Positions 36,701-46,300 of a stretch of 64,000 bases of DNA are shown one piece after another. Origin of the DNA: an uncultured Acidobacteriota bacterium (GTDB lineage: Bacteria; Acidobacteriota; Terriglobia; Bryobacterales; Bryobacteraceae). How positions within the stretch are numbered: position 1 is the first letter of the stretch; the number at the start of each line of letters is the position of its first letter. The notes beneath the pieces are model-generated. The model did no database searches, was not told the origin of the DNA, and was given only the letters and a program-made list of their open reading frames with translations. A program made the position numbers and the translations under genes. The stretch covers positions 1 through 64,000 of the forward strand of contig CADEFT010000026.1 of assembly GCA_902826685.1 (NCBI GenBank), read 5' to 3'.

Positions 36701-37012
36701 GGCGTGCGCCAGCGCCTGCAGAATTTCATCAACAAAGACGCCTGGATCCTCGCCCCGCGCAACCGCTACGGCAACTCCGGCCGCGGCATGTTCTACGGTC
36801 CCGGCCAATCGAACCTCGATGTTTCGATCTTCAAGGATTTCCGCTTCCGGGAGCGGCTCAACACCCAGTTCCGCACCGAATTCTTCAATCTTCTGAACCT
36901 GCCAAACTTCGGAAACCCACAAGCGAGCCTGAACAACGTCGCCTTCGGCCAGATCACCACCACGTCGGTAAATGCGAGGCTGATCCAATTCGCGCTCAAG
37001 GTCACGTTCTAG
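33785..37012 (+). CDS. Oar-like TonB-dependent outer-membrane receptor
   Basis: 1075 residues from the ATG at 33785 (AAGGGGGG about ten bases upstream); a TTG ten codons earlier is less likely. Signal peptide (MSLSRNLHFVLLSVLATVLEGQ), CarboxypepD_reg domain at about 22-105 (GSIVGVVRDASGSVVTGAQI), plug (SIPLATRNFTQILGTSAGVV), and a barrel ending FALKVTF. A CRVAGSGC pair of cysteines in a barrel loop may form a disulphide. It runs into the FG-GAP/UnbV gene with almost no gap, so the two are likely one transcript. Confidence 0.9.
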   Translation: MSLSRNLHFVLLSVLATVLEGQETTGSIVGVVRDASGSVVTGAQITVTRSDTGTESRTTTDDQGNYQLPLLRAGVYKLTAELSGFQKLQRDNVVVNTTERSRVDLTLSVGSVTETVSVTAETPLLQSEKATIGQVVEQRTIQSIPLATRNFTQILGTSAGVVGAIFNADNPGTGSDSVSVNGGRRGSNNLLVDGVPTTNPLNNAPDGDGTPSIEFLSEFKVLTSLYSAEYGRNLGSVINVTTRSGTNGLHGTAYEFLRNTALNARPFFSPRRGQNNQNQFGANISGPAIIPKIYNGKDRTFFFAGWESSRQLNANSTAAAIVRVVPTLAMRDGNFSGARTITDPSTGQPFPGNVIPTSRINAISKAIQDQFIPQPNFISGASNFFAARSIATNIDQYTFRIDHRISDKDTIFGRWFESWQKDISPFGAGLPGFGQNANRQKHSGQVTYTRVFSAAHVLEGRFGFDNTDQFISFENDVNPTTLGFRPLPVTLIQGLPRVDIVNYVTFGNTNNWTDLIKRYTMGATMTWAKSKHNVRYGGELQIQPMNPQNAQESRGSWRYDAAATGDEYADFLLSQPRLKTFAAGPGQMHMKDHVLSFFINDDWKATNKLTVNAGMRYEAHFHPGGTDLDFVSFWPQRYTGVGSLESSGMIQANRNGIPPTTIFGDWNNLAPRIGIAYRPSDNWVIRTGAGLFFDLRSGQTAQAFFGNPPVFTRTTRDCRVAGSGCTMTTPDNWTFVDPGYDANNIPFPVRPTDSLVIGAIEPNTKTDNAYQYNFSLQRQLPRNVLLEAAYVGTKGTHLIARRNLNPLIPLSGGVLQRAFPGFGDIFATGQNGSSTFHSFQFTFRQRIGTANIQAAYTLGKTLGNGDDGARFQTNIFRTPWNDFSRAKGPANFDRRHRLALTFVQDLPNKFAGGAGKFLFNNWSLNGFFVTQTGNPITVINSTSGLDLGGIATDVAGAFNSDVVAGAALTTGGGVRQRLQNFINKDAWILAPRNRYGNSGRGMFYGPGQSNLDVSIFKDFRFRERLNTQFRTEFFNLLNLPNFGNPQASLNNVAFGQITTTSVNARLIQFALKVTF

Positions 37013-37032
37013 CGTTTCTTCTGCCGCTGCCC

Positions 37033-38616
37033 GTGCTCTGGGCCCAACAGGGCATGGGCAGTGCCACGAAAGTGCAGCCGCGCACTTCCACCAAAGCGGC
37101 GGCTTCCATCCCCACGCCGCGCATCGATCTACGCGACGTAGCCCGCCAGTGGGGCATCGTCGCGCCCAACTTTTATGGCGGCGTGACCGCCAAGCGCCAC
37201 ATCCTCGAAATGACCGGAAACGGCGTTGGTCTGGCCGATGTCGACAACGACGGCAACCTCGATATCGTTCTGGTCAACGGCGCGCGCTTCGATTCCGCCT
37301 CCCGCCCGTCGGTGCTCTACACCAATCGCGGCAACGGTAAATTCACCGCTTCCTCTCTTCCCACCACCGGCTGGGCGCAAGGCGTCTGCGCCGGTGACAT
37401 CGATCGCGACGGCTACACCGATCTGCTCATCACCGCCTACGGTGGCAATCAACTGCTGCGCAACACGCGCGGGCTTTTTCGCGCCGCGCCGTTTCCCGCC
37501 ACCCCCGGTGCCTTTCACACCGGCTGCGCCTTTCTCGACTATGACCGCGATGGCGATCTCGACGTCTTCGTCTCCAGCTACGTCGCCTTCTCTCTTCCCG
37601 ATGTCCTCAGGGCCGCCAGAATCCCTCCCTGCAACTGGCTGGGACTCGATGTCTTCTGCGGACCGCGCGGCTTTGCCACCGGCGCCAATCACCTGTTTCG
37701 CAACGAAGGCAACGGACGCTTCTCCATCGCCACCGGTGTCGCGCTGCCCGGCCTGCACTACGGCCTCGCCGCCGCCGCCGCCGATTTCGACAACGACGGC
37801 TGGCCCGATATTTACGTCGCCTGCGATTCCACGCCCAGCGTTCTCTATCGCAACAATCGCGATGGCACCTTCACCGATGTCGCCGTTCCCGCCGGTGTCG
37901 CCTATGGTGAAAATGGAGAGGAACAGGGCGGAATGGGCGTCGCCGCCGCCGACTACGATAACGACGGCCGGCTCGACATCCTGCGCACCAACTTCATCGA
38001 TGAAACCGCCACCACGCTCTACCGCAATCTGGGCGATTGGTTCTTCTCCGATGAAACCGTCCACGCCGGGATGGGCGTCCATACGCGATATGTCTCCTGG
38101 GGCGCGGCGTGGGTCGACCTCGATCAGGATGGCTACAAGGACCTGATCGCCGCCAACGGACACATTTATCCGGAATTGAAATCCGGCTACACGATGCCGC
38201 CCATGCTCTACTACAACCTGCGCAACGGCGCGTTCCGTTCCGTCGATCTCAACCTGCCGCCCGCCTGCTCCCGCGGCCTCGCCACCGGCGATCTCGACAA
38301 TGACGGCTCTCCGGAAATCGTCATCATCAATCACAACGGCCCGCCGTCGGTGCTGAAAAACTTCGGCCAACGCGGCAACTGGCTCCGCGTCAAAGCCGCC
38401 GCCGGAGCCGTGATCACCGTCCATGCGGGCGGCATCGCGCAAACCGCCGTCGTATCGAGCGGAGGCAGCTATCTCTCTCAATCCGACTTCCGCCAGCACT
38501 TCGGCCTGGGCGCGGCCCTCGTGGCCACGCGCATTGAAGTGTTATGGCCCGATGGCTCCAAGTCGTCTCTCGAAAATCAGCCGGCCAATCGCGAAGCCGT
38601 CTTCACCGCACCTTGA
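37033..38616 (+). CDS. FG-GAP repeat / UnbV (CRTAC1-like) exported protein
   Basis: 527 residues from the GTG at 37033. The body is a beta-propeller of FG-GAP/VCBS repeats with calcium-binding loops (DVDNDGNLDI, DIDRDGYTDL, DYDRDGDLDVF, DFDNDGWPDI, DYDNDGRLDI, DLDNDGSPEI), ending in an ASPIC/UnbV domain (GGSYLSQSDFRQHFGLG, RIEVLWPDGSKSSLEN). The GTG has no Shine-Dalgarno and cuts into what reads as a signal peptide. The same frame upstream codes HVLAFLLPLPVLWAQ, and an ATT at 36988 preceded by GAGG (36976-36979) would start a good leader, so the true start is probably further upstream than 37033. Such proteins are surface or periplasmic and bind ligands through the propeller. The 3' end overlaps the convergent TPR gene. 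Confidence 0.85.
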   Translation: MLWAQQGMGSATKVQPRTSTKAAASIPTPRIDLRDVARQWGIVAPNFYGGVTAKRHILEMTGNGVGLADVDNDGNLDIVLVNGARFDSASRPSVLYTNRGNGKFTASSLPTTGWAQGVCAGDIDRDGYTDLLITAYGGNQLLRNTRGLFRAAPFPATPGAFHTGCAFLDYDRDGDLDVFVSSYVAFSLPDVLRAARIPPCNWLGLDVFCGPRGFATGANHLFRNEGNGRFSIATGVALPGLHYGLAAAAADFDNDGWPDIYVACDSTPSVLYRNNRDGTFTDVAVPAGVAYGENGEEQGGMGVAAADYDNDGRLDILRTNFIDETATTLYRNLGDWFFSDETVHAGMGVHTRYVSWGAAWVDLDQDGYKDLIAANGHIYPELKSGYTMPPMLYYNLRNGAFRSVDLNLPPACSRGLATGDLDNDGSPEIVIINHNGPPSVLKNFGQRGNWLRVKAAAGAVITVHAGGIAQTAVVSSGGSYLSQSDFRQHFGLGAALVATRIEVLWPDGSKSSLENQPANREAVFTAP

Positions 38617-39499
38617 CATCGAGGCGCGGCATCGCGGCGTTGCGCCGCTGCTCCGCCGCCTCCGCTTCGGCGCGCAGCTTGTGATGCGCCTCGCGATGCG
38701 CCTTCGCCCTCTCGCGATCGCCGGCCTCGGCATAAAGCGAAGCGAGCAGAAAGTGCGCCCCTTCATGAGAAGGGTTCAGCTTCAGCGTGGCTTCAAGCAG
38801 CGCCTTGTCGCGCAACCGCCGCCCCAACTCGAAGTACGCCGGCCAGAACGTCGCGTCCGCCGCCATCGCCTTCCGCAGCCGCGCTTCCGCATCGTCGCCC
38901 GTCAACGCCAGCAGGTACCCGGTCAGCGGACTTTCCGGCATCCGCTTGAGCCGCGCCTGAATGGCGGGCAGCCGTCCTTCCGCGTCCGGAATCAGAGTCT
39001 CGATCGAAGCGAGCGCGACATCGGAATCCGGCAGCGCCAGAAACGCTCCGAGGGCCTCGGCCTTCCGTCCCTGCGCGTATAGAGCCAACCCGCGCAGCCG
39101 CCCCAACTCCGCATCGCCCGGAAACGCCTTCAGCCCCGTATCCGCCACCGCCAGCGCGCCATCGGCGGTCCGGTGATCGAGCAGTAACTGCGCCAGCCGC
39201 CGGTACGCCGCGCCATCGCGCGGGTCCAGTTCCAGAATCCGCTGCAGCGATCGCGCCTCGCCAAGCCCGTCCTGGCGCGCCCCGCGCACCAGTGCCAGCC
39301 CACGCCAGATCAGCACCTGCTTCGGCTCGATCTTCGCGGCCTCTTCCAGATGCCGCGCCGCCTCGTCCAGCTTGCGCTGTTTGAACAACACCAGCCCCAG
39401 CCGGTACCGCGAGTCGGCGTCTGTGGCGTCCCGCGCCGCCGCCGCGCGCAGCGCCGCCTCGTCCGGTTGCAGCAGGGAGAGAGCCAGCAACAGCTTCAT
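38603..39499 (-). CDS. Exported TPR-repeat protein
   Basis: 298 residues. A short hydrophobic N-terminus (MKLLLALSLLQ) is followed by tandem 34-residue TPR units from about residue 20 to 280 (for example 'SRYRLGLVLFKQRKLDEAARHLEEAAKIEP' in two pieces around 32-61), with a charged Arg/Lys/Glu-rich tail. TPR arrays act as protein-protein scaffolds. The ATG overlaps the DUF1501 stop by four bases, making it the last gene of the five-gene minus-strand operon. It probably assembles the exported complex encoded upstream. Confidence 0.82.
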   Translation of the reverse strand: MKLLLALSLLQPDEAALRAAAARDATDADSRYRLGLVLFKQRKLDEAARHLEEAAKIEPKQVLIWRGLALVRGARQDGLGEARSLQRILELDPRDGAAYRRLAQLLLDHRTADGALAVADTGLKAFPGDAELGRLRGLALYAQGRKAEALGAFLALPDSDVALASIETLIPDAEGRLPAIQARLKRMPESPLTGYLLALTGDDAEARLRKAMAADATFWPAYFELGRRLRDKALLEATLKLNPSHEGAHFLLASLYAEAGDRERAKAHREAHHKLRAEAEAAEQRRNAAMPRLDVKVR

Positions 39500-40845
39500 G
39501 CGAGCAGCGGCCGGATCACTTCTCCTCCGGTCTGGCTCAGTTGCTTTTCCCGTCCGGCATGCAGATAGCGCAGCTTGTTGTCGTTGAGACCCAACAAGTG
39601 CAGCAGCGTGACATGGAAATCCTTCAGCGGATGGACCGCCTCCACCGCCTGCAATCCCGTCTCATCGGTCGCTCCCACGATCTGGCCCGTCTTCACTCCG
39701 CCGCCCGCCAGCCATACCGGCATCGCCGTGGCGTTGTGATCGCGTCCCCATACCGCATCGCCGCGGCGAATGCCGTTGTCCGGGCTTCTTCCGAACTCGC
39801 CAGCCCACACCACCAGCGTCTGGTCCAGCAACCCGGTGCGTTTCAGGTCTGTCATCAACGCGGCCATCGGCTTATCGATCGCCCGAATGCGCGCCCCATG
39901 CGCCTTGTCGATGTAGTCGTGCGAATCCCATCCCATGGCGATCACTTGTACAAACCGCACTCCCGCTTCCACCATCCGCCGCGCCAGCAAACAGCGCCTT
40001 CCGAAAGCATCGGCATCCTGATTAGGCCCGCCGATTCCGTACATCTCGAGCGTCTTCGGTGCCTCTTTCGAAAGCTCCACCACCCCCGGCATCTCGGCCT
40101 GCATGCGGAACGCGAGTTCATAGCTCTCAATCCGCGCCGCCAGTTCCGCGTGGTCCGGATGCCGCTCGCGATGCCCGCGATTCAACATGCCCAGCAGGTC
40201 GAGATTGGCGCGCTGCTCACCAGCCGTTACACCCTCCGGCGGCGTCATGTCCAGCACCGGTGCGCCTTCCGGACGCAGCGGCGTCCCCTGATACTGCGGC
40301 GGCAGAAACCCGCTGGACCAGTTCGCCGCCCCACCCTGCGGATACGCCACATCCGGCAGCACCACAAACGCCGGCAAATTCTCGTTCGGCGTCCCCAACC
40401 CGTAGGTGGTCCACGCGCCAAGCGCCGGATCGCCACCAAACGGATTGCCCGTGTTGAGGTGATAAAGCGCGGTGGGATGATTCACGCTCTCCGCCCGCAG
40501 CCCGCGATAGAAACAACAATCGTCCACCACCCCGGCAAAATTTTCGAACAGCGAGTTGACCTCGATACCCAACTTCCCGGCCCGGCGGAATTCGAATGGA
40601 CTGCGCACGTAATAGCGCTCGCCGGTATTCATGTTCGCCTCGAAACGCGAGCGCTCCTTCTGAAACTTGGTCATGTGGAGCTGAGTCAGTTTCGGCTTCG
40701 GATCGAAGGTGTCGATGTGGCTCGGGCCGCATTCCATCAGCAGAAAAATGCAGTGCTTGGCTTTTGCCGCATGATGCGCCTTCCGCGGACCCGCCATTAA
40801 TGACGATAGCGCCGCCTGATACAGAAACCCGCGTCTAGTAAACAT
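39496..40845 (-). CDS. DUF1501 protein, Tat-exported
   Basis: 449 residues from the ATG at 40845; the frame extends further but only this start gives the twin-arginine leader MFTRRGFLYQAALSSLMAG. Family features are 'IFLLMECGPSHIDTFDPKP' near 35-55, 'NHPTALYHLNTGNPFG', 'VVWAGEFGRSPD' and 'WGRDHNATAMPVWLAG'. It overlaps the upstream DUF1553 gene by 11 bases and the downstream TPR gene by four. It is the third DUF1501 copy in the window. The enzymatic reaction is unknown; the fold suggests a metal-dependent hydrolase. Confidence 0.88.
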   Translation of the reverse strand: MFTRRGFLYQAALSSLMAGPRKAHHAAKAKHCIFLLMECGPSHIDTFDPKPKLTQLHMTKFQKERSRFEANMNTGERYYVRSPFEFRRAGKLGIEVNSLFENFAGVVDDCCFYRGLRAESVNHPTALYHLNTGNPFGGDPALGAWTTYGLGTPNENLPAFVVLPDVAYPQGGAANWSSGFLPPQYQGTPLRPEGAPVLDMTPPEGVTAGEQRANLDLLGMLNRGHRERHPDHAELAARIESYELAFRMQAEMPGVVELSKEAPKTLEMYGIGGPNQDADAFGRRCLLARRMVEAGVRFVQVIAMGWDSHDYIDKAHGARIRAIDKPMAALMTDLKRTGLLDQTLVVWAGEFGRSPDNGIRRGDAVWGRDHNATAMPVWLAGGGVKTGQIVGATDETGLQAVEAVHPLKDFHVTLLHLLGLNDNKLRYLHAGREKQLSQTGGEVIRPLLA

Positions 40846-43309
40846 AGGCGAACTCGTTTGAATTGAACAGCACCAGGCACACATCGGCCAGCGCCCGCGT
40901 CTCGGCGGATACTTCGCTCGCGTGCAGGTTGCGTTCGTACGGTTCAGCAGCCGGCTGCTGTGTGAACAACACGGTTTCGCCCGTCAGTTCGCTGGTGATC
41001 TTGTGGACCAGTGGCTTCTCCGCTTCGGGGCCCGGCGCCGCCTTGCTTCCATAAACACCGGCCATTCGCTTCCAATGAGCCACCGTCGCGGCTGCCTCTT
41101 CCATCGAAGGCGGCCGGCCATAGGCGAGCAGAAACGCCCGCTCGATCCTCCGTTCGATAGTGGCCGCCTCGCGTTCCAACCGCGCCGCGAACCCGAGCGC
41201 CATGTCCCGCGCCAACTGTCCGTTGAACAGCGCGAACGCCTGCGTTGGAACCGTCGACGCCTCGCGCCGCTCGCAGGAAAGATCGAGTGACGGCCCGTTG
41301 AAAACCTCGATCATCGGGTCCGCCAGCGCACGCTGTTGAAAGGTATAAATGGTACGCCGGTTCCGCAGCCGCTTGAGCGGCGAAGCGCGATACGCCGGTG
41401 CCAGCGATCCCATGCGGTGCTGCGGCTGCCGCGCCACGTCTTCATTGATTTGCGCCGAAACACCTGGCCCACCGGCCTCCAGGCTCAACTCACCCGCCAC
41501 AGATAGCATGCTATCGCGCAGCACTTCGGCCTCCACCCGCCGCGGCGCGAAGTTCGCAGTCTGATAGGCGCTGGAAAGCAGAACCAGCCGGTGGATCGCC
41601 TTCACGCTCCATCCGCTCTCGATGAAAGCGTCCGCCAGCCAGTCGAGCAATTCCGGATGTTCCGGCTTGCGCCCCATCTTGCCGAAGTTGTTCGAATCCG
41701 CCGCCAGGCCCTGGCCGCAATGATACTGCCAGATGCGATTCACCATCACCCGGGCCGTCAGCGGATTGCGGGAATCGGCGATCCACCGCGCCAGCGCCGA
41801 GCGCCGCCCGCCAACCGTCCGCGGCACCTCCACCTCCGGATACCCCCCATACCGGCCAAGCAGCGAAAGCACGCCGGCCTCCACCGCGCCGCCCGGTGCC
41901 GTCACGTTGCCGCCGGGCAGAATGCGCACCACTGGCGGCGCATACTCCGCCAGCTTGGGATATTTCAGATTCGGCCCGCCATCGGTCTCTCCATCCAGCG
42001 GACCGCTGGAAACGGCAAACGCCTTCGCCTCAAACCGGTCCAGCGATTCCCGGTAAAGCTGCGAATGTTTTTGGAAGAGCTTGAAGTTCTCGTAATCGTC
42101 CGGCGTCAGATCCTTCCTCGTTTGCAGGGCCTTCTTGAGTTCGCCCGCCGGTACGTCTTCCGGACGCGTCACGCCGTGGCGTTTCATCACCCCCAGCGTG
42201 ATCGCACCGTCGATGGCTTTCATCGCGTCATCGCACTGCGCCGCCAACCGGCTCAATCGCTTGCGGCCGTACTCGAGATCGGCGGTATTCTCAGACGCAA
42301 GAAATGGCATCTTAGGACGCGCGAATTCCGTGGTGGCGAATACCGCCTGCATCCGGTAATAATCGCGAGTGGGAATGGGATCGAATTTATGGTCGTGGCA
42401 TCGCGCGCAGCCAAGCGTCAATCCCAGAAACGTGGCCGCCACCGAATGCGTGACGTCATCCAGAAACATCTGCCGCGTGACCGCTTCCACCGACATCCCG
42501 GTATGTTCCCAAGGCCCGGCGCGCAGGAACCCGGTGGCGATGGTAGCCTCCGCGTCGCCGGGATACAATTCATCCCCGGCTATCTGCTCCCGGATGAATC
42601 GATCGTAAGGCTTGTCCTGATTGAAGCTGCGAATGACGTAATCGCGGTAGCGCCACGCATTGGGCCGCTCGAAGTCGTTCGAATATCCACCGGTGTCCGC
42701 ATAGCGCGCGACATCCAGCCAATGCCGTCCCCAGCGCTCGCCGTAGCGCGGCGAAGCCAGCAGCCGGTCGATCACGCGCGGCCACGCCTCCCGCGACTCA
42801 TCGTCTAGGAAAGCCGCGATTTCTCCGGGAGTGGGCGGCAACCCCGTCAAATCGAACGTCACCCTCCGCAGCAGGGTGCGCCGGTCCGCCGGTGCGCCCG
42901 CAGGCAGGAAGCTGTCAATCCGCTTTGCTTTGTCGCGCGGCTTCAACGGGCGAAACGCCCACAGATCCTCATCCTTATACTGGCCCCACCCTTCAGCCGC
43001 CACCCAGGAAGCGCCAGCGTCAATCCACTTGGCGATCGCCTCCACCTGGTGGCGATCCAACGCCTTCGCCGGCGGCATCCGCGGCACGCCCTGGCCCGTG
43101 ACAGCCTTGTAGATCAGGCTTTCGCCAGCTTTGCCGGGCACCAGCGCCGGTCCACGCGCGCCGCCGAGCAGCATCGCCTCCCGCGACCGCAAATCGAGCT
43201 TGGAAAGAGTTTGCCCGTCGCCATGGCACCCGGCGCACTCGCGCTTCAAAAGGGAAACGGCGTCCTCCGCCCGCAGCACACAAAGCGACACCGCCAGCAG
43301 CAGACGCAT
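40835..43309 (-). CDS. DUF1549/DUF1553 protein with cytochrome-like domain
   Basis: 824 residues from the ATG at 43309, which gives the leader MRLLLAVSLCVLRAED. CxxCH at 25-29 (ECAGCHGDGQ), then a planctomycete-type cytochrome segment (AIAKWIDAGASW), DUF1549 from about 145 to 345 with a second CxxCH (LGCARCHDHKFDPIP), and DUF1553 from about 540 to the end. It is the third copy of the family in the window and lacks the coiled-coil insert seen in the copy at 22712. The gap to the FG-GAP/UnbV gene upstream is 13 bases. Confidence 0.88.
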   Translation of the reverse strand: MRLLLAVSLCVLRAEDAVSLLKRECAGCHGDGQTLSKLDLRSREAMLLGGARGPALVPGKAGESLIYKAVTGQGVPRMPPAKALDRHQVEAIAKWIDAGASWVAAEGWGQYKDEDLWAFRPLKPRDKAKRIDSFLPAGAPADRRTLLRRVTFDLTGLPPTPGEIAAFLDDESREAWPRVIDRLLASPRYGERWGRHWLDVARYADTGGYSNDFERPNAWRYRDYVIRSFNQDKPYDRFIREQIAGDELYPGDAEATIATGFLRAGPWEHTGMSVEAVTRQMFLDDVTHSVAATFLGLTLGCARCHDHKFDPIPTRDYYRMQAVFATTEFARPKMPFLASENTADLEYGRKRLSRLAAQCDDAMKAIDGAITLGVMKRHGVTRPEDVPAGELKKALQTRKDLTPDDYENFKLFQKHSQLYRESLDRFEAKAFAVSSGPLDGETDGGPNLKYPKLAEYAPPVVRILPGGNVTAPGGAVEAGVLSLLGRYGGYPEVEVPRTVGGRRSALARWIADSRNPLTARVMVNRIWQYHCGQGLAADSNNFGKMGRKPEHPELLDWLADAFIESGWSVKAIHRLVLLSSAYQTANFAPRRVEAEVLRDSMLSVAGELSLEAGGPGVSAQINEDVARQPQHRMGSLAPAYRASPLKRLRNRRTIYTFQQRALADPMIEVFNGPSLDLSCERREASTVPTQAFALFNGQLARDMALGFAARLEREAATIERRIERAFLLAYGRPPSMEEAAATVAHWKRMAGVYGSKAAPGPEAEKPLVHKITSELTGETVLFTQQPAAEPYERNLHASEVSAETRALADVCLVLFNSNEFAYVY

Positions 43310-43322
43310 ACAGTTGAAAATA

Positions 43323-46300
43323 TCACTTGCCGCCACGCGAATAGAGCGGCCGCAGCAGCCGCAGCGCCGGACGCGTGGCCAAAGCCTCACCCGGAAAGCG
43401 CTCCGATGGCCCGTAAGGGTAGGACTTCATCCCATGAAACGGCAGCGGCTCCACGGTCTGCGAATAGGCGGTATTGGCGTCGGCGTCCTTCGCCCAGCCA
43501 TCCACCAGCAGCAGAAAATCGCGCTTCCATCCGTTGGGCAACTCCGGCGCCTGCGCTGCGAAACGAACCCAAACCTCGTCCCCGGAACCGAAGATCACCA
43601 TGCGGTCGTCGGCTTCTTCGAGCAGCGCGTTCACATCGCCATAGCGGGTGTACATCCCAGGAGTCGGGTTCCAATTGGACACTCCACTGGTGATCTCATA
43701 ATCGAAGCTTTCCGGCTGACGCCGCTCCGGATGAATCGCCGGCTTTGAGAACCCGTGGAACCGCAACCCGGCTTCGGCGCGCTTCAACGTGTGCAGCCGC
43801 GGCGCGGGCGCATCCTCCGAAACACCCAGGAACGCTTCATCCCAATAGACCACCATGTTCGTCACAATGCGCACCTGGCGCGATGCCGAAAGAAACTTGC
43901 CGCTCAGGTCCACCGCGATCGTCTTCACCTTGCCGGAGGGAATGCCCATATCCTCGATCACGGTGCGCCACTCGCCCTTGCCGTCGCGCACCTGCAAGTA
44001 AGGCGCGGTAAGGGCGCGCCCCGGTATCTGCGACTGGCGCCGGAACGTCGATCCATCGGCCCAATCCACCCACCCGTTCAGCACCAGGAACGTACCCTCC
44101 GCCGGCGCATCGCCGAAATCCAGTTCGAGCGCGTGCGTTTCCGCCGTATTCAGCATCGTGCGATGGAACGTATCGGCATACGCGCGATCCCGCGCCATCA
44201 GCTTCGCGCGCACATCCACGCCGCGCCCATCCCGCGCCGCGATGGGATAAATGCGCCGCTTCGCCGCAAACAGCCGGAACTCAGGGTACGGAGGAGCCTT
44301 CCATTTGTCGTTCGAATAAATCTCCACGTCCGCCGGATGATCCACCGCCATCAGCTTCAACTGATCGAGGTAGGTGACCTCGGCCAGTTCCTCGGTGAGC
44401 CGGATCTCGTAGTGGCCCTCGCGCTCGCGCAGCGCCTCGCCGGGAATCGAAACATACTCATCGTGATCCACGGCAAAATAGGTCCCGTCCCCCGACGTGG
44501 CGCCCAGCGGAGCCACCCCCAGAACATCCGTCAGAAACTCGAACCGCGAACCGTTCCAGGTGAAGATCATCGGGCACGATCCGGAAAGCCGCTGCGCTTC
44601 GTTGTAGAGCGCGATCCGATTCACCGCCTGCCGCGTCTCGTTCTGAATCATGCCGTTCGGCCACGTAATCCGCACCGCGTCAATGACCGTGGACCCGCCC
44701 AGCCCGAAGGCCAGCGGAAATCCTTCGTACAGCCTCTTCTGATAGCGGCGGCCCGCTTTGATCTCCACTTCCGAACCCGCCGCCAGTTTCAAATTCTTGG
44801 TACCGTTCAAACGCACCGTGAACCAGCGATTGCGGCTGATCGTGGCATTGTCGAACACCACGATGCCCTTGGCATCCACCGCGGCCAGATCCACCCGGCC
44901 GTCATTGTTGAAATCGGCCGAAGTCATCACCGCCGCCTCGCGCAACCCGGGAACTTTGCCTCCGCCCGCAATCACCTCGGTGACACCGGCGTTCGTCACA
45001 TCGGCGAACGCAAACCCGCCCGCCACCGCTGGAGCCGCCATCGGCTTCCACTGCCGCCCCTGCTCATTGCGCAGCATCTGCAGCTTTCCGTCCGCCTGAA
45101 ACGCCAGGTCGAAATAGCCGTCGTGATTCACATCCCACGCCGTCAGCCGCGTGGCGCCGGGCGCGACCGCCGGCATCGGCTGCGCTTCCCACTTGCCGGC
45201 CAGCCGGTCGCGATAGAACACGGTGGACTTCCCGCGGTAGCTCATCACCACGTCCACGCCCTTGGTATCGGCGATGGTGCGTACCGCCACCGCGTCCACC
45301 GGCGTTCCTTCGGCGAAAGGAAAGTCCGCCGTGCGATCGGCGAACCCCGCTTCTCCCTGATTGCGCAACAGCACCGGCTTCTCGCCGATCAACATCAGGT
45401 CCAGATCGTAATCGTGGTCGTAATCGATCCACAACGCCTTGACGAACACGCCCTCGGCCAGCGGCTTGGCGTCCTTCACCAGCTTCCCCGCCCGGTTGCG
45501 AAACAATTCCGCGCCCGAAGCGGTCAGCATGCAGACCTCCGGCAGCGCATCGTTATTGATGTCGCCCGCCGCGAAAAACCGCCCGGCTTTGAACTCCGCC
45601 ACGGCCACGGGAGTCCGCGCCCCGGCAAACAACAGTCCCCCGTCTTTCGACCAGACCAATAAATCCGCCTGCGCGTCGCCATTGAAGTTGAGCGCCACAA
45701 GTCCAGCCGTCGCCGCATCCACGGTTCCCGCCAAAACCCGCGCCGTGAACTTCGCTGCCACCGCCTCCGAACCCGGCGCCACCGCATCGATGGGATCGTA
45801 GATCTCGGCGTATTCGTTCCACTCCATGTCTTCCGAATTGCCGGATGCTTCCATCGCCTTCTTCAATTCCTGGAAGACGGCCAGTTCCTTCATGGCCTCT
45901 TCGCGCTTCCCCGCCAGCCGGTAGGCGTTATAAAGCTGGAAGTGCGGCGCGGCGAGACTGGGCGCCAGCCGCGCGGCCAGTTGAAACTTCCCCGCCGCGT
46001 CCGGAAGCCGGTTGAGCAGCTTATAGAGGACGCCCAGGTTGTAGTGCGATACCGCATCGCCGGGCTCCAGTTTCACCATCTGTTCGAACTGCTCCACCGC
46101 CGCTTCGCTTTCACCCGTCTTCTTGTAGTGAATGCCCAGGTTGAACCACGTATGCGGCAGTTTCGGATCCTGCTTTTGCACGCGCTTGAGCTCTTCCACG
46201 CCTTCCACGGTCTTGCCCGCGCGCAGAAGCGCCAGACCGTAGTTCAACCGCTCCCGCACCGATTCCTTCAAGGCCAGCGCTTTGCGGAATTCCTCCACCG

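Noticed and set aside
43755-45662. 635-codon plus-strand frame opposite the UnbV/TPR gene
   Set aside because: Arg/His/Pro-rich antisense shadow. The minus strand has recognisable TPR and FG-GAP domains.
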